29,403 nucleotides of DNA from Hyphochytrium catenoides. Lineage: Eukaryota > Sar > Hyphochytriomycetes > Hyphochytriales > Hyphochytriaceae. A model generated the notes under the pieces. The model saw nothing but the letters and a program-made list of their open reading frames with translations. It had not been told where the DNA came from and made no database searches. Where the stretch lies: contig FLMG01002243.1 in NCBI GenBank assembly GCA_900088475.1, positions 16,535-45,937 on the forward strand, read 5' to 3'. This document shows, piece after piece, positions 9,637 through 21,900 of this stretch. Each line of letters opens with the position of its first letter. The first letter of the stretch is position 1. The translations under genes were made by a program, and so were the position numbers.

Positions 9637-11814
9637 ATGAAGGGCGAAGCCGACGCCAGTTCAAGAGGAGCCAAGCGCGATAAGAAGGCGCTGAGGGCGA
9701 ATCGCAAGGTGGGCAAACTCTGTCACTTCCCTTAGAAAAGCTGCTCCGGCGGGTCTATTATCTTCTTTTCCTCAGCTCCCACAGTTCGACTCTCCTCTGC
9801 TCTCCGATCTTTCTGTCTCAGTGCTCACGCAACGCGTTGGTTCTGATTTGGGAAGCAGAAGGTAGATGAGGAGACTTTGGCAGAACTTAGTGAGGCTTTC
9901 CGCATCCTTGATCAAGACAAAGATGGTGCTTACTTCTCTCTGTCTCTCTCTCTTTCTCTCTCTTCGCTCTCTCTTCTCCGTCCTTCCTTGTTCTCTCTCA
10001 CTCTCTTGTTATCTCTCTATTGTTATGCTCACTCCATCATTTCCTCTTACATTACTCGGCCTTTCAATCCCAACCTACGCTCTCTTCCATTTCCTCTTCG
10101 GCCCTGTGCTGTTAGTCACTTTCTACCTCTTTCCTACTGAGGTCATTGGGTTCTCCGCACCTCCTGTTTGTCAGTTCTTTCTCCTACTGAGGTCATGGGT
10201 TCTCCGCGCCTCCCTCTTTCTGTGCCTCCACCTCCCCCAACTTTCTCTAGCGAACTTACTTTCTATCTCTGTCTTTCTCTTTCTCCCCTACTTATTGTCC
10301 TCTCCTTCTCTTTTTCTTCCTCCTGCGATCTTTGCCGCTCCGAAGTATCTCTCGATATCTCCTGAGCTCCGTGTCTCCTTATTATCTTCGCTCTCTGTCT
10401 CTAACTAACCAATGCCGTTCCGTCCATAGGAGAGCTCAAGTATCCTGAACTGAAGGCTGCCATCAGGGCGCTTGGCTATGAGATGAAGAAAGAAGAGATC
10501 AAGCAGCGAATGATGAATCTTGGGAAGGATCTGCACCACACTGTGGACTTTGATGACTTTCTAGAGATTCTCTCGCATAAGCTGGTAAGCCTAGAAGGGA
10601 GACGCAATCAATAGAAAGGCGGAGGAGAGAAAGAGGAAAATCAGGCCGTGTCAAGAGAGAGAGAGATACAGAGGAGGGAGAAATGGACGCTGGGGAAAGA
10701 ACAAGAGACCAGGATGGATACGCGAATGATCCCTGCAACCTGCAACTCCTAACGCACTCACAAGGTTGGGAAAGACTCGAGAGAGGAAGTGGATAAAGTC
10801 TTTGAGCTCTTTGACGTGGAGAAGGTTGGCTTTGCTCAGTGGAATCTTGCTCCTTCGCGGCATTGTGTCACCTCTTATGATACTTAGCATAGTCATCTTT
10901 GAAGCTTCTCCTCTTCTATTAATGGCTATTCTCTTCTTAAAGATGCCTATATTTCTCGCGCTGGGTTTGCTTCCTGCTCTTTTCTCTGCTCCCGGCTACT
11001 TTCACCTTTCGAGGTCGTCGCGTTCCTTGTCTCTCACTCTGTGGTACTGAGAATGGTGCTCTATGGTCAGCACATTTACTAAGCTCAGCCCCATCCTAAC
11101 TCGTGTCTATAGACAGGAAAAATAACCTTTCGCGCTTTGAAGGAAGTGATAGAAGAGCTAGGAGAGAAGATTGCGGATGATGAGATTCAGGTAAGGAAAG
11201 AACGTTGAAGACGGTAATTATGCCAGGGAAGGATGGGCGAGACAGCTTACAGGAGAGGAAGCCTAGAAGCCGAAAGAAAGAAATAGAGGGAAAAGAGCAC
11301 TAGGCTGTGACTGACACGAGCAAGAGGGAGGGAGAGTGAAAGAGAGTGAGTGATGCCGGATCTTTGAAGGATCCTAACACTCTTTGCAGGAGATGATCTC
11401 AGAAGCTGATCGGAACAAAGATGGCGTTATAGATAAAGTAAGAAGACCTTGCCCACATAGACGTCGAGCAACTTCTTCAGATTGCCATATCCTTTCTCTG
11501 GCTGATTGATTGAGCGCGAAGGCCGAGAGACATAATCTTTCCCTCTGTCTTTGTTAGTCTTGATCCCTCAATCTCTTCAACCTCTGGGCTCTTTCATAGA
11601 ATGCTCTGATTTCTCTAAGGTCATCCAGATGCTCGTGATTGCGTTTGTCAGGGGTCATGGTGTTCTGCTGACTGACGAAAGGCAATATCATGTCCGGATC
11701 GCTTTCTGCCTTCTTTGTCCGTAGGATGAGTTCTACCGCGTGATGAAAAGTCGAGGAAAGTCTTATCTGGAGGACTTATTTGACGAGGAAGAGGGGGACT
11801 CCGGGAAACGCTAG
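9637..11814 (+). CDS. Centrin (caltractin), EF-hand protein
   Basis: Calcium-binding protein of basal bodies, centrosomes and flagellar fibres. Exons: 9637-9708, 9859-9925, 10430-10584, 10765-10824, 11113-11190, 11390-11437, 11725-11814; phases close to give 189 aa. EF1 loop, residues 42-53 (DQDKDGELKYPE), is canonical. EF2, residues 78-89 (GKDLHHTVDFDD), is degenerate: Gly replaces the first Asp and His the sixth Gly. EF3 is at 115-126 (DVEKTGKITFRA) and EF4 at 151-162 (DRNKDGVIDKDE, canonical). The linker LKAAIRALGYEMKKEEIK is the centrin signature (family: LKVAMRALGFEPKKEEIK), which argues against calmodulin. The C-terminus has the family's FYRVMK and an acidic tail extended to EEEGDSGKR. 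Introns cut inside the EF1, EF3 and EF4 loops. The intron 4 donor is GTTGGC, a weak match. Confidence 0.93.
9930..10025 (+). repeat. (CT)n tract in centrin intron 2
   Basis: Pyrimidine-rich, CT-dominated sequence starting a few bases after the GTGCTT donor. It occupies the donor side of the 504 bp intron, unlike a normal acceptor-side polypyrimidine tract. Confidence 0.75.
10133..10214 (+). repeat. Direct duplication, period about 50 bp, in centrin intron 2
   Basis: CCTACTGAGGTCAT followed by GGGTTCTCCGC occurs at 10133 and again at 10183, with one deleted T and few substitutions. This is a recent local tandem duplication inside the intron. Confidence 0.8.
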
Positions 11815-12119
11815 ATAAGGAAAGAACCGGTAGCCTGGGCCTAGACCCTTCTTGTCTATTCTCTCTATAAAGATCGAGAGATATAGGACATAAGTCCAGG
11901 AAGGAAGAGGATATACAAAGGGAAAAGGGGAGCAAAGTGGCCGATAAAGACCAACCCTTTGCCTCTCAAAGCCTCACTTCAGTGGCAGAGTCATAGGGCC
12001 TTACGCCGACAAAAGTCATGATCACTGGCACCGATAAAGAAGGGCTTCCAGGCCACTTGAAGAGCTTGGAGCGTGATGCCTTGGACAGCGTAAAGAGAGA
12101 GCACATAGTCCCTGGCTGC

Positions 12120-15056
12120 TCAGGAATAGTCATAGATACCGAGGCGGTGAGAGAGACGGTTAAAGTCTCCGACACTGGAAGCCTTTCGTATGTTGTCCCA
12201 TAGCACTGTTGCATAATTCAGCCAGCCGCTAAGTCCAGTTTTTTTCTCTCCTCCTACACTTTCTCCGGCGTCTATCTCTCTTCCTTTATCCCTGAAGCGG
12301 CCTTGAGACATCAACACATAGTCTCGAAGTCGAGAGAGAGAAAGTGTAAGGGCAATCTTGCTATCGGTGACCTCTTCTTCGTCTTCCGGAGATTGGGGAG
12401 CACTAATGAGAGGAAGAAAGAACAGCTTTGGGTCCTCATCATCTCTGCAAGGCCAAGGAAGGGGAAAGTTTCCCTCTCTCCGTCCACTCCTGTCGTTTAG
12501 ATCTTGTATGTATGGGTTAGCCGCCGAAGGTTTTAGGGGCTTCTTTTTCCCTGTGAGCTCCTTTCCGCGTGTTTCCCTAGACGACCCTGACAGGGAGGAA
12601 GTCTGCACCTCGTCGTTTTCCTCCACCATCCCTCTGCTTCCCAAAGTAGAAAGCACATATGTCCGGAGGAACGCACGCCAGGAGTCAAAGAGAGCATCAG
12701 GTCCGAAGACCGAAGGCTTCAGCTTGTTCCCAATGAAGACCAGATCTGCCACCGATTCCTAGGACAGATAAGGTTACGCTACAACTCACAGGGATGGCGG
12801 AAAGAGATAGATGCGCAGGGACTGATGGACCCTGATTATCGAGAAGTAGTAAGGAAGATGGTAATAAAGAGAAGAATCATTTTCTCTCTTTCGCCCTAAA
12901 GGTCCAGCTCTTTCGCAGAAAATATACTTACGATCATGACTGGCACCGCCAAGTCGCCCACCATGCGACTCTCGGCCCGTTGCTCAATTCCTGGCACCCC
13001 ATCCAGGAGTATTCGTGCTGTCTTTAATGAGAAGAGGAGGGAGTTTGAGAAGGTTGAGGGAGGGGAGTCCGACACAATAAGAAGGATGTCACAAGCAGAA
13101 AGAAGGAACATGATTAGCTGCAGAGAGTGTAGCTCGTGCAGATTCTCGTAAGAGATAGCGCCTGGAGGAAGCGGTGCGCCTACAAAGGACGAGAGAGCAA
13201 TCGATGAGGGCTACGCAAGGAATGCAAACTGAGAGGTCATCTAGGCTTCACGATTTTGCCAGACATCAGCCCACACACTGCTCAACTTCCCTCGTCTTTG
13301 GACCAACTACGAATAAGATGCATGCCTCCTCAATCCATTCTTTGCAAAGGTCCTCAGTTTCGCCTGCATCTTTATTTCTTCCTTAGCGCTCTCTGGCATA
13401 TTTGGCTGCCTACCTCTGCCGATCATATCCGAGATTATGGACGCGCTTATGACTGGCTGACAGTCCAAGAGAAGTACGCCGTGGGGAGTAAGAAAGGCGT
13501 CAATGCCAGTGGTTTTATGGCTTCCTTCCAGTAGGTCAGAGAGCTGCATGACGTGGGGCAGAAAGGGGATCCCAGGGGGGGAGGAGATCAGTACCCAGGC
13601 GGAAGCCAACAGAATGGACTGACCATACAGAGGCAGATTGTGGTGCTCCTTACCGTTTGCCTTGGGAAAGGACAGTCTGTTCCTTCTCCCTGACCTCCCT
13701 CCGATAACAAAATGGGTTTGCTAGCGTCCTCTGCCAGTGCAGACATGATGGTTGACTTCCCCGTCCCCTCCAGGCCCAAGCACCCAACAACCGTGCAATC
13801 GGGCACCCGCGCTGTCGGCGGAGGTGGAAGACGTAAAAGAGGCGGACAAGGAGAGAACGTCAGAACAGATAATAGAAAATGCATTTGGGAAGTGCGAGGA
13901 CTGGCCGAGAAAGGAGTCACACGATCAGGTTACACGGTTAAAGGAGAGAGAGAGGTTTGCGCTTGAATTGGACCAAATGTTGCCCTAACCTGCCAAGGCT
14001 CTCAGACTCTCAAAGCTCTGTGTCATCTCCTGTGTGACAACCTTTACAGCCTGATCAGAAATTGCACAGTGATGAGGAGATTAAGGCGGACATAGGCGTG
14101 ATAGCTTCAAAGTGCAAGCAAGTGAGAGAGGTAAGAGAAAGAAGAGTACCCGGGAGCCTCCGCTCACGTACATGGGTGGACTGACGAAGGTTTTGACCAA
14201 GAGAGAGGGAGAGATTCTCATGATTGAGCTGTTATACATACAGATATAGAGAGACCAAACGACAGTGTGGGAAACACTTCTAAACGACAAATGTTGGCGA
14301 AGGACTGGATGGTTGAACGGTTGATGGACTAAGGGAGAGATTATGCTCCTGATTGGTACCTTTCGAGTTCTGACGGGTCCTTCCTTTAGAATAACCGGAG
14401 TATCGTTCCAAGCTCTTTGCCCTCTACCTTCACCTGGGCGCCGCAGCAGACGAGATAAGGTCACGGCAGTCAAGGAGGAATATAAGAGAAACATGAGCAG
14501 CAGTAACTTTTGGAGGTGGTTATCAGAAGAAAGGGAGGAAGCAAAGGTCAGAATAGGTTGATAGAGGTTAAACTGAGAGGATGTGAGGACGGTTACCACT
14601 TCCTTCTCCAGCCTGAGGCGAGGGCGCAGCTACAGGCGCCGTTGAGCGAAGGATGAGGGGGACCTAGATGGGAGAAGGAGAAGCGTGAGGGTCTCTGCCG
14701 ATGTATACGATAAAAGCCCAGTTAGTGTATGAAGGTGATGAGAGTTGGAGAGGAAAGGAGAGAGAGAGATGGAGAAGGAGAGAGAGAATTAAAGAAGAGA
14801 GAAGAGACCACGAACAGAGAGAAGACGAAGAGAACGAGTAAACGTTATCAAACAAAGTTGGGATCAAAAGAACGACAGGGTAGGAGGCAGTGAGATGGCA
14901 CGGCACCTTCTCTTCTCTGCTGGCAAGTTTGGAAGTGAGAAACCGCTCTCCTTGTCTCTCCCTCTCCCTTCCGTCTCTCCCTCGGCCTCCTGTTTTGTGC
15001 CTCGCTGGACCCTGGCCCCGGCCCCGCCCTCGAAAGGAATCGCTGCTCTTCTCCAT
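12120..15056 (-). CDS. SMG9: SMG9-like nonsense-mediated decay factor
   Basis: Regulatory subunit of the SMG1 kinase complex (SMG1-SMG8-SMG9), which phosphorylates UPF1 in nonsense-mediated mRNA decay. Minus-strand exons: 15056-14907, 14663-14597, 14433-14360, 14050-13990, 13811-13654, 13543-13414, 13179-12932, 12758-12120. All phases agree, giving 508 aa (human about 520). The N-terminus is RG-rich and disordered. TPVILKEGP (about residue 80) resembles the SMG9 TPIIL motif. The P-loop GLEGTGKS is at residues 130-137 (human GLQGTGKS). TTGID at 181-185 leads into LLLDCQPVISASI, like human LDTQPILSPSI. ENLHELHSLQL, DILLIVSD and DLVFIGNK mark the rest of the G-like domain, and WLNYATVLWDNIRKASS ends the protein as human FHYAARIWDGVRKSS does. 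The first exons rest on splice phase more than homology. The stop lies 306 bp from the convergent centrin stop. Confidence 0.85.
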
Positions 15057-15317
15057 GAGCGCAACGCCGCAGCCAAGTGGGCGAGACTTCGAGAACAGCA
15101 GAAGCGGCCAAGTGCAGGAAGTAAAGAACCAAGACTAGGGCAATACTAGTACTTAAGCAAGAGCAAAACAGCACCGCAACCAAGCTCTGAACCCTCTGCG
15201 TGCTTTGAGGGCTCACTTAGGCCAAGCTAAGGATGTGGAAGGGAGGCGGGCCCCACACAGCGCAGGAAGAGCGGGAGATGCTGGGTGTGCAAATGCAAGT
15301 GGATGCGAAGATGGGCA

Positions 15318-15385
15318 GAGAAAGAGAGAGAGAGGGGTGGAGAGAGAGAGAAAAGAACAAGGAGAGAGAGAGAGGGAGCCGTGAG
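15318..15385. repeat. (GA)n-rich tract
   Basis: Imperfect GA repeats with short interruptions in the SMG9/AP-3 delta divergent region. Confidence 0.8.
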
Positions 15386-15613
15386 AACAAGCCCGCAGCG
15401 AGGAGGAGCGGGTGACGGAAGAAGAGACGAAGAGCGTCATGAGGAAGGAAAGATGCGGAACTGAAGATACATCCCTTGCCGTGGTCCGGGGGGAGATTTG
15501 GATCATCCAGGGGGAGGCCTGTACTGCTGTACATTATTGCTTTTCTGTGGAGGGAAGAAGATGATGAGTTGGAAGCAGGTCGGCATGGGAGGCAGACAGA
15601 GCCAAGATGGAGA

Positions 15614-15711
15614 GGAGAGGAGAGAGAGAGAGAGANNNNNNNNNNNNNNNNNNNNNNNNNNNNNNNNGAGAGAGAGAGAGAGAGAAAAGAGAGAGAGAGA
15701 AAGAGAGACTG
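15614..15711. repeat. (GA)n microsatellite containing an assembly gap
   Basis: GA repeats on both sides of 32 unknown bases (15636-15667). The true repeat length is unknown; the gap was probably caused by the repeat itself. Confidence 0.9.
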
Positions 15712-15948
15712 GAAGCATCAAGTTAGTTGCCCCACTCCACGATAGCATCGCTCATCAAGCTCATCAACCTGAAGTTCTGTTCTTTTTCTGCAGACATCTG
15801 TAAGCCGGGGTAGTGGCTCCTGTTACCTCTCCAGGGACTCATCAAGAAGGACCACCCGAGGAGATTTTGAGAAGCAGTCACGCCAGAGAGCGAGAGAGAG
15901 AGAGAGGAGGTCAAAGCCTCTTCTCTCTCCTCTCTTCTGATCCAAGAT

Positions 15949-18900
15949 ATGTTTGAGAAGAACCTTCAGGACCTGGTCAAGGGCATTCGTTCTCACAAGA
16001 ATGACCCCGGACCCTACATCTCCCAGTGTATCGCGGAGAGCAGGAAAGAGCTTCAAAGCACTGATCCGTTTATCAAAGCAAATGCCATACGAAAGCTTAC
16101 CTACCTGCAGATGCTGGGCTATGACATGGCTTGGACAGCCTTCAACATCGTGGAAGTCATGAGTTCAGAAAGGTGAGGCCGGAGCAAGAGGAGAGCCTAG
16201 TGGAAGATAACGTAGAGAGCAGCAGGATTGCAGTTTTGATTGGTGAAGGCGGAGAGACGGGCCAAGGTGATCTAAGGGCTACAGGGACGGGAACGTGAGA
16301 GCAACGGACGTTGAACACGGCGGTCGAGGGTTAGCTACTCAAATCTAGCGCTGAGACTTCCAGAGATCAGAGATGGGGCTGGAAAGAGAGGAGTCGGGAT
16401 AGCGAGGAACAGGGTATCGGGGATATGATTCCGCTGGCAGTGGCCTCAGACTGACAATATCGTCGTAGGTTTGCTCACAAGCGGATCGGGTATCTAGCAG
16501 CCTGTCAGACCTTCACTCAGGACACAGACGTTGTCCTGCTTTGTACCAACCTCTTCAAAAAGGAGGTATGACACTTTTAAGAAGGATAGAGAGGATGAAT
16601 TTGCCTTTTTTTTTACCTTTCCTCTCTGCTACGACTCTCAGGCCACTTCCCATCCTTGCTGTTCACTCCTTGTTATGTTGGCTCGGCTCAGTTCTTCCCC
16701 TCTTCTGCAACTCCGCAGACTTGGTCTGTGTCTTGGTCTTCTCATGCCTGTGTTCGTCCTTCATCCTTCCCACTTTGAGTGCTTCTCATGCGCTGATCTT
16801 CTTTCTGAAAGTCCAGAGGATAACGTCAAAGCCGTCCTTTCCTGTCCCCAGTTCAATGCTCACACGTACAGATGCTCTCACTCTTTGTCCTTTTGGCATT
16901 TGGCGTTATGTCTCGTGCTCTCTCTATGACATTTTCACTGATAAACAGTCTTTCTAACCGCTTTTGACTCTCGCTCTCTAGTTCGGTAGTCCCAATGAGT
17001 ATGAGGTCGGATTAGCTATCAATTGTCTTGGCAACATTGCCACGAGGGATCTCTCCCGCGATTTGCTGGGGGATGTGGTGGCAATGATGAACAGCATGAA
17101 GCCTTACGTCAGGAAGAAAGCAGTTTTGTGCATGTACAAGTAAGTGGAAGACGAAGAGGTGCTGGCTCAGGGCCCCCTTATCGTGCCAAGGAACTTATAG
17201 CTAGCTTATTTGCCTAGAGAGCTCTCCTTTCTACTTGTCTCACTGTTATAAACCATCCAGCTTACTGTCGTTTGATTGAAATTGTATTGCTTACCTGATC
17301 TCGGCCACATGGTCGATCGCTAGTCCTTCTTTGCAGCTCTCTTTTGTCTAATCTGAGCACGTATCTGATCCGTTATTTCTTTCTCTTTGCTCAAGGCTGT
17401 ACCTGCGGTATCCTCAGGGTCTGCGTTTGACCTTCGACAAGCTCAAGGATAAAATGGAAGACCCTTCCGTCTCCGTTGTGTCAGCAGCCGTCAATGTCAT
17501 CTGCGAGCTCTCACATAAGAACCCCAAGAACTACTTGGGGCTGGCCCCGAACTTTTTTAGGCTCCTGACGACCTCTTCCAATAACTGGATGCTTATTAAG
17601 GTATTACCCCTAACGAGGGAAGGTGCATTAATAGTGAGCATGGACGGATTAACCAGGACATTGGTCCAACAAGAGCCCTGATCTCCCTTCAGTTCAAAGT
17701 TCTGTCGTCCCCACTCTGAACCTCTCACAAGTATTCTCTCCGATGTTCCTAGCTCCGTTTCACTCAGTGATTGTTTGCCTTTCTTTCTTTCAATCCTTCT
17801 CATCTGGGTCTGTTATGTGTAGGTCGTTAAACTTCTAGGCTCGCTCGTGCCTCAGGAGCCGCGACTGGCTCGTAAGCTTCTCGAACCCCTTTCTTCAATT
17901 ATAAGGAATACTCCAGCGAAGTCGCTGATGTATGAGTGCATCAACACACTCACGCTCTCGCTTCTATACACCAAGTAAGAGGACTAGTAGCCGCCTATCC
18001 TCTCAGCTTCTTTTTTTACCGTCGGGCTATGAAACCTTCTCTCTGTGAACAAGAGTCTCTCATCGCTATCCTTGCCTGTACCATGGCTGGCCACCTTTCT
18101 TTACCTTATGCTGGATTACCTCTTTTTGAACTCTCTCACGGCCTGCCTTGTCATCTCGTTCGACGTTGACTCACTGACTCAGACAACCGCTACACAGTAC
18201 TTTGGATATTTTACGTCTAAGTAGCCACCACTTCCTCTTCGAAGCGTTCTGACGCTGTTCTACGGTCTTCTGCCAACCTTTCTCAATCTCTACAATGACC
18301 ATACACTAGCAGTTTCCTAGACCCAATCTCAATTTGGCCTTTGTCTTTCCCATCCTCAGAAAGCCCGATGGCTCCGACGCGAAGAATGCTCCGTCCGTGG
18401 TCCGGCTATGTAATGACACACTGCGCCAGTTCATCGAGGACCCGGACCAGAATCTAAAGTACTTGGGGCTCGTAGGGCTGTCCAACTTGATGAAGAGTCA
18501 TAGTAAAGCAGTGTTGGAGCACCAGGACGTAATTCTCAGATGTCTGGCTGACGATGATATAACTATTCGGATGAGGGCTCTCAGCCTGGTAAGCAAACAG
18601 AGAGAGGGGAACACTCTAGAGCCTATGAGATAGGGCCAGGCACACATGAAAAAGGAAATAAGATACGAACGAGGGTGGAATACTCTGGGCGATATGGCTG
18701 GAGAGGGGACCCACAATGGCACGCCAAATCCCCAACTATGAAGGCAGAGTGATGCTCGTAGCCAACCAGATGGAGGGGGGATATCAGGAGGGAGCTTAAG
18801 AGATGAGAGAGGGCTGTTAGGGACAAGCTGCCCGGCTAAGAGGGAAGGACGACGAAGGATTTTGCTCCTGTTTTCTAAATGTCGTCCAAATGCAGGTTCC

Positions 18901-21900
18901 AGGCATGGCAAACAAGAGGAACGTTAAGGACTTGATCTCGCGCCTGGTTCATTTTGCTCTATCGTCTGAGGGCATCTACAGGTTGGGCTCATTTTCTGGG
19001 GAGGACTCTTCCTTCATACTAGTCCCTTGATAATTTATTCATCTCATTGGGCTTGTCAGTTATCGCCGGATGTTGGGTTCATCTCCTACCGCCTGCTGCT
19101 TAGGGTGCTTGGACCCTCACATATGCGACCTATTGCAAGTGATGTCTTCAACATTCTGGAAACTCTTGCATTTGTCTTGTTTTCTCTCTGCTTACTCTTA
19201 CCTCGAATGACACTTTCGTCCTTCTGTGTGCAGGAACGAGCTTATTTCCCGCATTCTCTCGATATGCTCTGAGGACAAATATGCCATCATCTCAGACTTC
19301 GAGTGGTATCTAAGCATCCTACTCGACTTATCTCACATACATGCCACACAACACGGGCGGAGCATTGCTGACCAACTCATTGACGTGGCCGTGAGGGTTG
19401 AAAAAGTTCGCGCCTACGCAGTTGAGATGCTTATGAATCTAATTATGGAAGGGAGCAAGGTGTTGGACGGCTCAAACAGCACAATGGCGGAGGTTCTCTT
19501 CGCTGCTGGGTGGATGGTGGGAGAATATGGCGAATGTACGAGGGATCTCTTGGCCGAATCTGGTAAGAGAAATAAAGCAGAGGGTAATTATATGATGAAG
19601 AGCCGCTGAGGTAGTGCAAAGAGTGACAGCGGGAATGACAGACAATAGTGTAAGGGCTAGACCCCGAAGCATCACAAGTGCCTGCACAAAGAAGAATGGT
19701 TAACCTAACCTCCATCTCTCCTTCTCTCTTAATCTCTTATTCTGTACATAGACGACGAGGAGACTGAGGAGCTTACCTTCTACACTCTTCTAGAGGCTCT
19801 CCTCTCTCCACGCACTCTGCTTCTACCGCCGCACGTCCAAGCAGTGTACATGCAGAGCTCTTTGAAGCTCCTTAGGGCGTTTGCTCATCCTGACTTATCT
19901 CTAGAAGACTTTGAGGAGCTCGCGGCCCTTGTGGTGAAGAGGCTGAAGGCATTTTTGCAGGTAAGCAGGCAGAGCTCAAAGAAGTGGGATAATGGGCAGA
20001 AAAGCGGTCCGGAGTCCGTGGATCTAGACTAGGAAAGGAGGGGCAAAGGGAAACGAGGAGCGAGAGAAAGACGTCCGCCAGCGGTGGCATCAACAGCGAA
20101 GAAGGTCAGCCGGGTAGTGGGGCCGGGGGAAGGCGACTGACTCGTTTTACGACTGCCTTAGCTTTTGATTGGTCCGGTTGTCTTCTGAGGTAACGGTCTC
20201 TTGTATCTTTGCGCAGAACCCACATGTAGAAGTCCAGGAGCGCGCTTCTTCCATCCGGGAGCTCATTATCGCCCTCGGATATGGCTGGGATGGACTCAGC
20301 CAGAAAGAGAGAAGGACAATGGAAAGAGAAAAGAAAGACAATGGGGCTGGAGAGAATGACCTTCTCTTCCTATCACCGGATGTGAAGGAGTTCCAAGCAG
20401 TGATTGATAAGTTTTTTAAAGAAGAGCTAGCGCCCGTGAATCCCAAGGCACAGAAAAGAGTTCCTGTGCCTGCTGGACTGGATTTGGAGCAGCCGATAAA
20501 CAAAGACAGTTCTAGAGTGCTGGGTAGGGGAGACGATGGAGGCAAGAAGACTGAGGTTCTGTCTGTTTCGTTTACCGCAAGAACATTGCGGGAGGAAGAG
20601 GAGGAGGAGGAAGATGAGGACTCAGGTACGGAGGACAACAGCTTGACTTTACTCTCCTTATCTATTCTTTTTCCTTGGTCCCTAACCTCTGTCCCAATGC
20701 CTGCCTGTTCCTCTCGCCTATGGCTATAACGTTTCCCGCATGTATATCACTCAACATCATGGCTCCTAACAGATAATGAGCGCACCGCTCTCAGGCCAGA
20801 TATTGACTCTTATTCGCGCAAACAGTAAGTGCTATTTCTCCTCTTGAATGTTTTTCTTCTCTTGGCAGAAGAGGGAAAGTGGAGTAAGAGGATAACAAAG
20901 AAGGGAGACTCACTTTTTCTTTATCTTTTATGGGCTCAGGAAGGAAAGCAGCGACTGGGAGTCCAACCCCTTCTACATCTCATCCAACAAAGAAGTAAGC
21001 ATTGTCACTGTGCACTAGATGTCTTACTCCTACTAGACCTCAGATCTGTTCTTCCCATCTGCGCTGTCAGCTCCCTTGCTTTTATCTTTAAAGAAACCTC
21101 ATATCCTTTTATCTTCGCCTTTCTCCTCAGACAAATGACATCGATAGGAAGGGTGATTTGGGCCTATTGGAGACTCCCCTGGTAAAGGAACGCGGCAGTT
21201 TACTCTCTTTACACACTTTGTTGCGCGAACCTACCCCGCTAATAGTGAGGAACGGTCCCTCCCCTGCCTTTCACCGCAATAGGATGATGAATATGATGAG
21301 ATCGGCTTGCTAGGAAGTAAAGAAGGGAGTTCCAAGAAGAAGAGCAAGAAGAAGACTAGTCACAGCGTACGCAGTATCTTCTCTCGACTACGAATTGAGC
21401 CCTTTCTCGATTGCGTCTTGGCAGTGCCCTCTCCTTCAGAACGCCCAGAGCTATTTTCTGGAGGTTCCTTGTCTCCTGGTCCAGATGTTCTGTTCTTGCG
21501 TGTGTCTGGAGGTGCTCATATGTAGATGGTACTGACTTTGATCTAAATCTTGGTATAGAGGAAGGCAGAGAAATATGCAGTAAACAAGGAGGAACTAATG
21601 GTGAGCCGATCACAGTGTTACAAGCTACTCATTCCACTCGTTTTTTAGCAGCTAAAAGCCTTTGGCTTCTTCTCGACGGACATAGATGCAATTTCTAGCT
21701 TACATTATCGTGTCTATACTGCCTTCGTACCTACTGTGCCTCTTCTCACCCATTATCCACAGCCCACTGGTGCCTCCCTTAGTGATGAAGGAACCAGCAG
21801 GAGAAGGTCGCTCAAGAAGGAAAGAGATTTTGAGGTAAGAGTAACGAAAAGGAGGGAAAGAGGCACAATGAGAATATTGACCGATTCAATCAATGACAAG

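Larger units (their letters stand above)
15057..15948. promoter_or_regulatory. Divergent intergenic region, SMG9 (-) and AP-3 delta (+)
   Basis: An 892 bp gap between two start codons pointing away from each other, so it should hold both promoters. It is dominated by GA tracts (15318-15385; 15614-15711) and contains an assembly gap. No gene was identified; open frames here are low-complexity R/E runs from the GA repeats. An untranslated or very short first exon of AP-3 delta could lie here, since the sequence before its ATG reads like an acceptor (CTGATCCAAG). Confidence 0.4.

Noticed and set aside
11966-12214. Minus-strand frame overlapping the end of SMG9
   Set aside because: It is a shadow of the SMG9 last exon in another frame and has no splice link.
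15233-15415. A plus-strand frame rich in R and E
   Set aside because: Low-complexity product of the GA tract; no conserved motif.
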